Shown here piece after piece: positions 5,968 to 12,966 of a stretch of 12,966 bases of DNA (its first letter is position 1; each line of letters opens with the position of its first letter). Position numbers and translations under genes: made by a program. The notes beneath the pieces were generated by a model, which saw only the letters and a program-made list of their open reading frames with translations, searched no databases and was not told the origin of the DNA. Location of the stretch: NCBI GenBank assembly GCA_013821615.1, contig JACDGQ010000041.1:1-12966 (forward strand), given 5' to 3'. Origin of the DNA: Planctomycetota bacterium. GTDB taxonomy: Bacteria; Planctomycetota; UBA11346.

Positions 5968-8676
5968 TCACGGCGTCAGGTGATACTTTTGGTTGAGGTA
6001 ATCCTGCACCAGCGTCGCCTGCGTCGGGGCCAGGACACCGGCGTAGATCAGCACTTCGGCCACGTCGCCGGCGTACCCTTGGCCATTCCACGAATTGCCG
6101 ATGGTCAGCCCGGCGAGCGGCGTGTCGAGGCGGGCATTCCGGCTCTTCAGTGCGGCCGGTCCCTGCGCTATATCCGCCGGGCCGTCGGCGGTGATCTTGA
6201 AGCCTCTGCCGTCGATGTAATCGCAGCTGCCTTCACAGGCGGCCCCCGCCGAGAGGATCCGCACATCGCCCTTCGGGATGGTGGTGGCGACGGTGAAGAC
6301 GGTGAGCGGTCCGACGAAGCTCTTGCCCACTTTGGCGACCTCCGCCACAGCGAGCCACTGCTCGACGTTGGTGAAGCGCAGCGCTGGCTTGCCGGCAATG
6401 CCGGCGGCCACCAGCTCGGGAGCCTTGGCCGCATTTGGCTGTACCAGCGAGAGCGCCAGTTTTCCGGAACTCTTCCACGCCGTCACTTTGCCGTTCGCAT
6501 CCTTGGCCACGCCGCTGTCGGCAGACAACCACAGCAGCAGGCCGGTGGCGCTCGGCTTGGGCAGGCTGAGATCCACCACCGAGACCACCGGGGCGGTGTT
6601 CTTCACGTGAGTGAATGTGGCGCCTTCGCCATCGAGCTGCACCAGCGTCACCTTGCCGTCCGCAAGGGTGGCGCGGTAGACGCTGCCACAGCCACGCGCC
6701 TCCAGCGACAGACGACCAAGTTCGGGAACCATCACGGTGGCGGGACGTGCGGTGCCATCGCTGGCCCAGGCGGTGACCAACCAGGTCGCCACCGTTTTCT
6801 TCTTTGCGTCGACGCGCTGCTTGCGCACCAGCACACGCAGGGTTTCGTCACCGGTGGGAAATTCGAAAGCGCGTTCGGTCGGCGAAATCCCATGCGGCAT
6901 GGTGCCGGGCAGCAGGTCGCCATTGCGGATCAGGTCATCGACCTGCGAGAACAGCGCATGCACGTGCGCTGAGGCAACCATCTGCTTCAGCCATTCCGGC
7001 GGATTATTGGCCGGGAAGGGGGCGGCGAATCCGCCCGGCGGCAGCTCATAGTAGCCGACGTTCGCGCCGACCATGCCGGCGGTGTAGTAGCACTTCAGGA
7101 AGCCCGTCCAGCGCGTCAGGTCGGCACACATCTCTTTGGGATTTCCCCGCCCCCAACCAGCGCAGATCCAGTTGTAGGAGATGTTGTCGCCGCTGGCGAT
7201 CTCCAGGGCGGTGGCATTGAGCGCCATGCTGAGCATGTTCTCGTGCCCGGTGAATCCGTCATTGAAGGCCTTGAAGTAGATTTCACTGCTCGGAAGATCG
7301 CTGATGCCGCGGCAGTGGCGCCACTGGTAGCCCCAGTCGCCCTGGCCCCAATACTTGTTGCGCAGGGTCCCGCCTCCGGCGGTGTAGTAGACATAGAGGT
7401 CGCGCTTGGGTACCGCGGCGCGGACGACGTCTGCGATGGCGCGTTCAGCCTTCGCCTTTTTCTCCGAGGCATAATCCTGCCAGTTGCCTTTGTACGGTTC
7501 GGCGGCGACGGCGGACCGGATCGCCGGATCCTGCGCCCACAGCGGCTGCATCTGACCGAGGATGCCGACGCCATACTCGCCGCCGTTGAGCACGATCGAA
7601 AGCGGAACGCCGCGCTTCTGCAGCGCGATCAACGAGTCTGCGCGACAGGCCCCTGCCAGCTTCCACACTACTGGCGGCGCTTCGGGGCTGAATATCGCGC
7701 CTGACGCCTCGCTCCAGGTCGTCCCATCCATCGACTTGGCTTGGGCGTTGAGAACCTTGCCGTCATTGCCGCGCACCCAGGTCTCGAGCGGCGCATCCGT
7801 GCCGGGCATCTCGCGCGAGCAGATCACCGCAAGCGGATAGCGCTTGGCGTCCGCCTTGGCCAGCTCGACGATGCGTGTCTCGTCGCTGAAGGGGTTGTCC
7901 AATCGGTCCACCGAGTCCTGGCCGACGTAGCCGCCGAATTCCAGGGCGTAGCCCCAGTTCTCGGTCAGCTCACGGCGCGTCTCGAAGGGCAGGACCCATC
8001 CGTAGCGGGTCAGGCGCGGCAGGCTGGTGCCTGCGCGGAAACTGGGCTTGGGCTGCGATTTCAGCCATTCCACGGCGGTGATCACGCCCTGCGCACGATA
8101 GAGGGTCGACTGCGCCGCGGCCTGCTCGGCCTCGGCGGCGCGATAGGCGTCGGCGAGCGCCTTGGCTTCGGCGACCTGGGTAAGCTTGTTGCGTACCGTG
8201 AATATCAGCACCTGGCGCAGGCATTCGACGTCGTGGCGCAGACGGCGATGCGCTGGCGTCTCGTGTGCGAGGATGGTCGTCCGCTGCGCGCCGATGAGCC
8301 AGTAGTAGGCATCGCTGTTTTTCTTGAATTCGGCTTCGTCCTCCTTCTTGACCGTGCCGTTCCCCCACAGCAGCGAACGGCGCGCGCCAATGACGTCCTG
8401 TTCCTTCTTCATGGCCAGAATGCCTGGATCCTGCACCGCCCAGGCCTGTACCTCGGCATCGAGCGCGGCGAGCTTCGCGCTCATCTCCGTGAGTCTAACC
8501 TGCTCCGCCGCGAACGCGTGGTCAGGACAGCCGGGCGCCATGACATAGACCTCGACCGCATGCTGCGCGGCCTGGACCTTGGCGGCGGCGGCGGCCAGAC
8601 CCGCCGCCTGCGGCGTGGTGTCTTCACCAGCGATCTGCTGACAGAAGACGCAGAGGAGGATAACGAGCATGCGCAT
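5968..8676 (-). CDS. Secreted multidomain protein: coiled coil, glycosidase-like barrel, C-terminal LamG-like fold (902 aa)
   Basis: Exported protein of unassigned family, probably a polysaccharide-acting enzyme. From the chosen start the order is: signal peptide MRMLVILLCVFCQQIAG (1-17); an Ala/Glu/Lys-rich helical region with likely coiled coil (about 20-205); an alpha/beta stretch consistent with a TIM barrel (about 235-580); a beta-rich segment (about 600-690); and a concanavalin/LamG-like module (about 710-901), recognisable from GLLLWLSADSG near its start and GDVAEVLIYAGVL near its end. Acidic candidates for catalysis are Glu367 in LNGGEYGVG and Glu544 in GYYELPPG; I cannot prove either. 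C-terminal CEGSC may form a local disulfide. Start: the ATG at 8676 has GAAGG 8 bases upstream (8685-8689), whereas the ATG at 8682 has only 2 bases of spacing. It lies on the same strand as the GH39-like gene but 525 bases downstream of it, so it likely has its own promoter. I do not recognise a named glycoside hydrolase family; barrel identity is inference. Confidence 0.85.
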   Translation of the reverse strand: MRMLVILLCVFCQQIAGEDTTPQAAGLAAAAAKVQAAQHAVEVYVMAPGCPDHAFAAEQVRLTEMSAKLAALDAEVQAWAVQDPGILAMKKEQDVIGARRSLLWGNGTVKKEDEAEFKKNSDAYYWLIGAQRTTILAHETPAHRRLRHDVECLRQVLIFTVRNKLTQVAEAKALADAYRAAEAEQAAAQSTLYRAQGVITAVEWLKSQPKPSFRAGTSLPRLTRYGWVLPFETRRELTENWGYALEFGGYVGQDSVDRLDNPFSDETRIVELAKADAKRYPLAVICSREMPGTDAPLETWVRGNDGKVLNAQAKSMDGTTWSEASGAIFSPEAPPVVWKLAGACRADSLIALQKRGVPLSIVLNGGEYGVGILGQMQPLWAQDPAIRSAVAAEPYKGNWQDYASEKKAKAERAIADVVRAAVPKRDLYVYYTAGGGTLRNKYWGQGDWGYQWRHCRGISDLPSSEIYFKAFNDGFTGHENMLSMALNATALEIASGDNISYNWICAGWGRGNPKEMCADLTRWTGFLKCYYTAGMVGANVGYYELPPGGFAAPFPANNPPEWLKQMVASAHVHALFSQVDDLIRNGDLLPGTMPHGISPTERAFEFPTGDETLRVLVRKQRVDAKKKTVATWLVTAWASDGTARPATVMVPELGRLSLEARGCGSVYRATLADGKVTLVQLDGEGATFTHVKNTAPVVSVVDLSLPKPSATGLLLWLSADSGVAKDANGKVTAWKSSGKLALSLVQPNAAKAPELVAAGIAGKPALRFTNVEQWLAVAEVAKVGKSFVGPLTVFTVATTIPKGDVRILSAGAACEGSCDYIDGRGFKITADGPADIAQGPAALKSRNARLDTPLAGLTIGNSWNGQGYAGDVAEVLIYAGVLAPTQATLVQDYLNQKYHLTP

Positions 8677-9201
8677 GGTCATCGCCTTCGATTTTTCGCA
8701 GCCGTCAAAGCGCCACCGACATGGCCTGGGCGACGGCCAGGTTCATGGTGACGGGAACAACATGGTGATGCCACGCATGGGGCCTACTCCGGCGGTGGGT
8801 CGCCCGTATTCCCTGTACGCGGGCTCCATATTACATCTTTCAGAGTCTTATGCGGGCCCGCAGAGAGTCCTGAGGGGTCCATATGAGGCCTTCACCGCCG
8901 CTCTGGCCCTGCGGAGGATGGCGACCACTGCCCCGGTGTCGTTGCAGCGTTAGAACAATGCGTGCGTCCAAGCCATTTGCTGCGCACGCAGACTTGCGTC
9001 TCTGCGGAGGCCTGCGCTCGCGGTTTCTCGGGTAAACCTATTCACCCAGCCGGTTGAGCCAACGCGTGCTCACCAATCCCGCGGTGGGGAGCGGGGGCAG
9101 TGAATGCTTCCGATCTCGCGCTGGTGAAAGACCAACTCGCCGGGCACATCTTGTATGGCGACTGCGCTGCGCGCGCCGACCGCTATCGTGAACCCTGACC
9201 C
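8677..9201. other. Gap between the two secreted glycosidase-type genes
   Basis: This 525-base gap has lower coding potential than its flanks. It contains the ribosome binding site of the downstream minus gene, an operator-like motif (8828-8851), a perfect palindrome TGCGGGCCCGCA (8851-8862), and a small hairpin ACGCA-GACT-TGCGT near 8980-8995. A plus-strand frame at 9100-9198 starts with GTG after a G-rich GGGGAGCGGGGG stretch and would encode 32 residues (begins MNASDLALVKDQ, ends DRYREP); I do not recognise it and its third-position GC (about 69 percent) is too ordinary to call a gene. Confidence 0.5.
8828..8851 (-). promoter_or_regulatory. Operator-like motif, second copy, with -10-like TGTAAT
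   Basis: ATATTACAT, six bases, GAGTCTTAT on the plus strand. It resembles the inverted repeat at 10937-10961 in both outer halves but is itself only a partial inverted repeat (5 of 9 positions). On the minus strand it contains TGTAAT, five of six matches to a sigma-70 -10 box, but no credible -35 box lies 17 bases upstream. It is about 150 bases ahead of the start at 8676. A palindrome TGCGGGCCCGCA adjoins it. Confidence 0.3.
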
Positions 9202-10920
9202 TCAGCGATCGATCACCCAGGTGACGCTTCGTCCAGGAAGCGGAAGCAGATCATCCCAGGCGGCGTCGTGGTCGCTGACGACGCCGCCGGCGAGCGTGCT
9301 GGCCGTCGCCTTGCCGGTGGTTCCGACCAGCTGCACGGTGACGGCGCGCCGATCAGGATTGGTCAGCATCACCGCCCTGGAGCCATTGGCGCGTTTCACC
9401 GCCAGGATGCGCGGTGCGTCGGCCGGCACGGTGACGGCGCACAGAGTTCCCACCAGATCACGGTTGCTGCGGGCGAACACGGTTGCGGCGGGACGCAGGT
9501 TGAAGTCCAGGTCCATCTTTCCGTAGATGCCGTCGCAGTCGTTCCAGGCGGCAGATCCATGGATGTCACGCTGGGCGAGGTCGGTTATCATCATGGCGTC
9601 GAACACCGCTGAGAACTGGTTGGACATGCGCACGTCCTTGGTCTCCCAGGTCCACGAGATGTTGTACTCGTCGAGGAAACCTGGCAGCGGCGTGCGACCG
9701 GCCTTGGCGGTGATCTGGGCGATGCGCCGTTCGAGATCTTGCGACTGCTGGGCGATCTCGCCCGTGCGCTCGAATATCCGCAGGTCGCTGTCGGCGGCGT
9801 TGCCGCTGGCGTAGGCATGGTAGGAGAGGAAGTCGAGGCTGTCGCCGGCCGCGGTGGCGAAGGCCGCCAGTTCGCCGCGCAGGTCCGGACGGGTCGCCGC
9901 TGGACCACCGACCTTGATGGTCGGATCGACAGCGCGCATCGCCGTGGCGCAGGCGGCGTGGATGCGGGCCAGATCCTGTGGCCGATGCGCGCCCTTCGCG
10001 TCGATCCAGTACGCGCCATCGCGCTCGTTACTGGTTTCCCACCACTGCACGCCGGTTTTTCCCTCGATATTGACGATATTCACCAGATCCGCGCAGGAGG
10101 CGGCGTAGTCACCGATACGCGCTTCATCCAGTCGTCCGTCCTGGTCGGCGTCCATGAAGGCCGGCCAACCGCTGATATTCAGCATGATATTCGGCGCCAG
10201 TCCCTTCCAGGATTGGCACAGCTTGGCGATCTTCGCGTGGTCCAGGCGCTGGTTGGGCATGTCCCACAGGCTGCTGCTGTTTTCCAGCAGGCGGATGTAA
10301 CCCGGTGCCATCTTGGCCATGCTGGCGCGGTAGCGCGGATTGGTCATCACGGCCACATCGAAGGGATGGGCCACGTTGAGCCCGAAGCTGCGCTGCGTGG
10401 TCTCGCCGATCGGCTTGTCCCAGGCGATGGCGAACTCGCTGACACCCGGACGCGCTGCGAGAGGCGGGTCGGCCGGCTGGCGATCGCTGGTCGACAGGAC
10501 GATGCAGTCGAGGTCGGTGGCCGGCTGCTTGTCGGTTTTGTCGCCGCGGATGACCACCACACCGCCAGCCAGTCTGGCCGCGGGGAAAGGGCCTTGGTGA
10601 GACCAGGCGAAATCCTGAGTGGCGCCCCAGCTCCAACCGAGTTCGACCTGCTGATCGCCAGCCAGGGTCTTCAGGCAGACGGCACCATGACGATGGCGTA
10701 GCCAGACATGGATTTGATCGCCGGGCAGCGGTGGCCGGGTCACCATCAGCAACGTGTCCCACGCATTGCTGCTGCTGGCGGCCTGGCCGCCCCAGGCCCA
10801 ATCGGCGGAGATGGTCGCGGCAGCGGTGCCTTCGGCTTCGAAGCGCTGCTCAGCGGCAGCGCCGAGTCCCATGAAGGCGGTGAGGGACGCCGAGGTGACG
10901 ATGAGTTCGATCGGGTTCAT
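9202..10920 (-). CDS. Secreted clan GH-A glycoside hydrolase, GH39-like, with N-terminal carbohydrate-binding-like domain
   Basis: A 572-residue exported retaining glycosidase of the (beta/alpha)8 type; GH39 relatives act on xylosides and similar sugars, but the substrate here is unknown. The N-terminus (MNPIELIVTSASL... ending GLGAAAEQ) looks like a signal peptide, although it lacks the usual early positive charge. Residues about 26-145 form a beta-rich module opening with RFEAEG and closing with DLDCIVLST, like carbohydrate-binding modules on such enzymes. The barrel carries the acid/base Glu299 in WWETSNERD, a DFLSYHAYASG strand, and the likely nucleophile Glu418 in FLDEYNISW. A C-terminal beta-sandwich (about 485-572) follows. 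A DADQDG segment (257-262) resembles a calcium loop. Start: ATG at 10920 is preferred because the ATG at 10953 would overlap the operator and the -10 box; that longer form would supply an Arg at position 5, so the choice is not certain. No clear Shine-Dalgarno sequence precedes either start. A promoter and operator candidate lies immediately upstream. Confidence 0.88.
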   Translation of the reverse strand: MNPIELIVTSASLTAFMGLGAAAEQRFEAEGTAAATISADWAWGGQAASSSNAWDTLLMVTRPPLPGDQIHVWLRHRHGAVCLKTLAGDQQVELGWSWGATQDFAWSHQGPFPAARLAGGVVVIRGDKTDKQPATDLDCIVLSTSDRQPADPPLAARPGVSEFAIAWDKPIGETTQRSFGLNVAHPFDVAVMTNPRYRASMAKMAPGYIRLLENSSSLWDMPNQRLDHAKIAKLCQSWKGLAPNIMLNISGWPAFMDADQDGRLDEARIGDYAASCADLVNIVNIEGKTGVQWWETSNERDGAYWIDAKGAHRPQDLARIHAACATAMRAVDPTIKVGGPAATRPDLRGELAAFATAAGDSLDFLSYHAYASGNAADSDLRIFERTGEIAQQSQDLERRIAQITAKAGRTPLPGFLDEYNISWTWETKDVRMSNQFSAVFDAMMITDLAQRDIHGSAAWNDCDGIYGKMDLDFNLRPAATVFARSNRDLVGTLCAVTVPADAPRILAVKRANGSRAVMLTNPDRRAVTVQLVGTTGKATASTLAGGVVSDHDAAWDDLLPLPGRSVTWVIDR

Positions 10921-10936
10921 TGAAATAGCGTAAGGA

Positions 10937-10961
10937 ATACGACATGATAACAATGTCTTAT
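10937..10961. promoter_or_regulatory. Operator-like inverted repeat upstream of the GH39-like gene
   Basis: ATACGACAT (10937-10945) and ATGTCTTAT (10953-10961) are inverted copies at 8 of 9 positions with a 7-base spacer. It begins 17 bases before the GH39-like start and covers the -10 box of the promoter candidate, as expected for repressor binding. A related sequence lies upstream of the 902-residue secreted protein. The regulator is not in the window. Confidence 0.45.
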
Positions 10962-10972
10962 GCCGTCTTGAA
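10944..10972 (-). promoter_or_regulatory. Sigma-70-like promoter candidate for the GH39-like gene
   Basis: On the minus strand, TTCAAG (10967-10972) and TATCAT (10944-10949) are spaced by 17 bases. The -10 box matches the consensus at five of six positions; the -35 box is poor. Transcription would start about 15-20 bases before the coding start, giving a short leader. It overlaps the inverted repeat and lies in the most AT-rich stretch nearby. Confidence 0.35.
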
Positions 10973-11404
10973 ATCCACCCTTCCCGCCCATGTCCTCGCC
11001 CGCATGGACGGTGTAGGACTGTCGCCAGGTGTGCGGTTTTGCAAAGATCTCAACCATACATGACCGCTGCTGAGGCAGACGCGTTGGTGAGCATGCGCAA
11101 CACGCGCGGTTCCTTCGATCGTAATGCCCGTGTGCGGATCGAGGCTCCCGTGTTCCCTGGTTCGATGAGTTGTCGCACGTCCATCTGGAGTTGCACCTAG
11201 CCCCACGGCAGCACAGGTGCCGATCGTCGGTAATTCACTTGTCCACCGTGCTACGCGGTAGGGCAGCGCCGGCAGAGGTCCTCGCGGGTTCGCGGCTGGA
11301 GGGTTGCCATTCGCACAGCACTGCCGCTCATGGCAAGAAGGCCAAGTGCATTTCCGGATCTCGTAGATGGTGTACCGCCATTCTGCGCAGGCGGTGACGT
11401 GGAA
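10962..11404. other. Gap between cusA-like gene and GH39-like gene
   Basis: About 440 bases hold no confident gene. Small open frames exist on both strands: minus 11050-11184 (44 codons, begins MDVRQLIEPGNTG), an overlapping minus frame at 10958-11206, and a plus frame starting at 10953 (36 codons). Third-position GC of the first is about 66 percent, below the real genes here, and none is recognised. A weak stem ACCGCC/GGCGGT (11374-11379 with 11390-11395) lies 10 bases past the cusA-like stop and could be its terminator, though no T-run follows. Confidence 0.45.
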
Positions 11405-12966
11405 TCAAGGTGGGGACGGGATGGCAGGGGCCGTGATCGGCGGGGCCTGCGGCAGGCTGCGGCTCTTCCACAGCGCGAAGAGCGCCGGATAGACCGTCAG
11501 TTCCAATAGGAAGGAGGTCACCAGGCCGCCGATCATGGGTGCCGCGATGCGTTTCATGACGTCGGCGCCGGTGCCGTCGCTCCACAGGATCGGGATCAGC
11601 CCCACCATGGCCGCGAGGACGGTCATGAGCTTGGGGCGGATGCGCTGGGCCGCACCTTCGACGATGAGGTCGCGCAGATCATCCGCCGTCCGCAGGCGAC
11701 CCTCCTCGCGCCAGCGGCGGTGGGCGAAGGTCAGGTAGAGGAGCATGATCACCCCGGTCTCCGCATCGAGGCCCGCCAGGGCGATGAGGCCGACCCACAC
11801 CGCCACGCTCATGTTGTAGTCGAGCAGCCAGAGCAGCCAGATCGCGCCGACCAGCGAGAACGGTACCGCCATCATGACGATCATGGTCTCGACCAGCGAT
11901 TTCGTGTTCAGGAAGAGCAGGAACATCACGATCAGCAGCGTGATCGGCACGACCAGGGCCAGCTTGGCCTTGGCGCGCTCGAAATACTTGTACTGCCCGA
12001 CCCAGTCCAGGCGCACCCCAGCGGGCAGCATGACTTCCTTGGCGACCACCGCCTTGGCCTCCTCGACGTAGTCGGCGAATGGCCGGTTGGCCACGTCCAC
12101 GAACACATAGCTCACCAGCTTGCCGCCTTCGCTGCGCAGCATCGGCGGGCCATTGACGAAGCGGATGTCGGCGACCTCCGATATCGGCACCTGCGCGCCG
12201 CTCGGCAGCGCGATCAGGGTCTTGCCGAGAGCATTCGGGTCATCGCGGAATTCGCGCGCATAACGCACGTTGATGGGGTAGCGCTCACGCCCCTCGACGG
12301 TTTCGCCGACGCTCAACCCACCGATCGCGGTCCCCACCATCTGGTTCACGTCCTCCACCCGCAGTCCGAGCCGGGCCGCCTCGCGGCGCTTGACCGCGAA
12401 GTCGATGTAGAAGCCGCCGACCGTGCGCTCGGCAAACGCTGAGCGCGTCCCTTTGACCTGGCCGACCACCCGTTCGATCGCCAGGGTGGTCTTCTCGATG
12501 TCCTCCAGCGTGTTGCCGTAGACTTCGATGCCGAGCGGGCTGCGGATGCCGGTGGCGAGCATCTCGGTGCGGGTCTGGATCGGCATCCACCAGACGTTGG
12601 GCATGCCCGGATAGAGCAGCTTGTTGTCCATCTCCTTGATGAGCTTGTCCCAGGTCATGCCCACGCGCCATTCGCCGCGCGGCTTCAGTACGACCACGGT
12701 CTCGACCATGTTGATCGGCGCCGGATCGGTCGGGGACTCGCTGCGTCCCATCTTGCCGAACACCGAGACCACCTCCGGGAAGGTCTTGAGTTCGCGGTCC
12801 ATCGCCTGCAGGACGTTGCCGGCCTCGGTGATCGACATCCCGGGCGGGCTGGTCGGCATGTAGAGGATGGCGCCTTCATTGAGCGGCGGCATGAACTCGC
12901 TGCCGAGATGCAGGTAGGCGGGAATGGTCGCCAGCACCGTGAGCAGCGCCGCGATGATCACCGGCC
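11405..12966 (-). CDS. cusA: CusA-type Cu(I)/Ag(I) efflux RND transporter (N-terminal half outside window)
   Basis: C-terminal half (about 520 residues) of an inner-membrane heavy-metal RND pump that, with periplasmic CusB-like and outer-membrane CusC-like partners, exports monovalent copper or silver using the proton gradient. Five membrane segments follow the periplasmic domain, among them VVPITLLIVMFLLFL, SLVGAIWLLWLL, and the one carrying ALAGLDAETG. The three methionines that form the metal site in Escherichia coli CusA (M573, M623, M672) are all matched: LYMPTS (codon 12857-12859), INMVET (12707-12709) and TEMLATG (12560-12562). Their spacing of 50 and 49 residues equals that in CusA, by my recollection of its sequence. 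The proton-relay Glu and Lys (E939, K984) are matched in DAETG and RPKLMT. A methionine in CusA's GGAM segment is replaced (GGLS). This methionine set favours Cu/Ag over the Zn/Co/Cd pumps. The frame is open at the window edge; the GTG at 12961 is internal, not a start. The C-terminus ends in a Pro/Ala-rich tail. Confidence 0.95.
   Translation of the reverse strand, partial: PVIIAALLTVLATIPAYLHLGSEFMPPLNEGAILYMPTSPPGMSITEAGNVLQAMDRELKTFPEVVSVFGKMGRSESPTDPAPINMVETVVVLKPRGEWRVGMTWDKLIKEMDNKLLYPGMPNVWWMPIQTRTEMLATGIRSPLGIEVYGNTLEDIEKTTLAIERVVGQVKGTRSAFAERTVGGFYIDFAVKRREAARLGLRVEDVNQMVGTAIGGLSVGETVEGRERYPINVRYAREFRDDPNALGKTLIALPSGAQVPISEVADIRFVNGPPMLRSEGGKLVSYVFVDVANRPFADYVEEAKAVVAKEVMLPAGVRLDWVGQYKYFERAKAKLALVVPITLLIVMFLLFLNTKSLVETMIVMMAVPFSLVGAIWLLWLLDYNMSVAVWVGLIALAGLDAETGVIMLLYLTFAHRRWREEGRLRTADDLRDLIVEGAAQRIRPKLMTVLAAMVGLIPILWSDGTGADVMKRIAAPMIGGLVTSFLLELTVYPALFALWKSRSLPQAPPITAPAIPSPP

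Noticed and set aside
5962..8751. Long plus-strand frames (5962-6972 and 7741-8751)
   Set aside because: Antisense to the 902-residue secreted protein, which has a signal peptide and domain structure; the plus frames show neither.
9100..9198. 32-codon plus-strand frame with GTG start
   Set aside because: Has a G-rich upstream region and a plausible peptide, but it is short, unrecognised and of ordinary codon composition; not enough to call a gene.
9739..10701. Plus-strand open frame of 320 codons
   Set aside because: Antisense shadow of the GH39-like gene.
11050..11184. 44-codon minus-strand frame between the cusA-like and GH39-like genes
   Set aside because: Third-position GC is lower than in the real genes and an overlapping frame is equally open; no recognisable product.
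12959..12961. GTG as start codon of the efflux pump
   Set aside because: The reading frame continues to the window edge and the sequence matches the middle of CusA, so this codon is internal.

Overview
This is a GC-rich window that looks like a chromosomal region of an environmental Gram-negative bacterium. The metal-efflux RND pump implies an outer membrane. The large secreted sugar-degrading proteins, one with a C-terminal LamG-like module, are common in the PVC group (Planctomycetota, Verrucomicrobiota, Lentisphaerota). That placement is an inference from style, not from a marker gene.

Layout from left to right. (1) 1-1526, minus: a secreted tannase/feruloyl-esterase family hydrolase, cut at its C-terminus by the window edge. 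(2) 1527-2047: a gap with no confident gene, but with a perfect 10-bp GC-rich hairpin and a strong Shine-Dalgarno sequence, so the start of the next gene is uncertain. (3) 2048-5741, plus: a two-gene unit one base apart, encoding a SNF2-family ATPase with DEAQ box and a SWIM zinc-finger protein. (4) 5742-5967: a short convergent gap with small repeats. (5) 5968-8676, minus: a 902-residue secreted protein with coiled coil, probable glycoside-hydrolase-like barrel and C-terminal LamG-like fold; no family could be assigned. (6) 8677-9201: a 525-bp gap. (7) 9202-10920, minus: a secreted clan GH-A glycosidase, GH39-like. (8) 10921-11404: a gap carrying a promoter candidate that overlaps an inverted repeat. 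(9) 11405-12966, minus: the C-terminal half of a CusA-type Cu(I)/Ag(I) efflux pump, cut at its N-terminal side by the window edge.

How the genes may work together. The esterase, the GH39-like enzyme and the barrel/LamG protein all look exported and would suit breakdown of plant or algal polymers (ester removal plus glycoside cleavage). An operator-like motif, ATAnnACAT then 6-7 bases then nnGTCTTAT, lies upstream of both glycosidase-type genes and may co-regulate them. The SNF2/SWIM pair is an intracellular nucleic-acid-handling unit seen in many bacteria and appears unrelated to the secreted enzymes. The CusA gene belongs to a metal-resistance operon lying mostly outside the window.

The points I find most worth checking are the esterase that lacks both cysteines of the family's CS-D-HC motif, the unassigned 902-residue secreted protein, and the shared operator-like motif.
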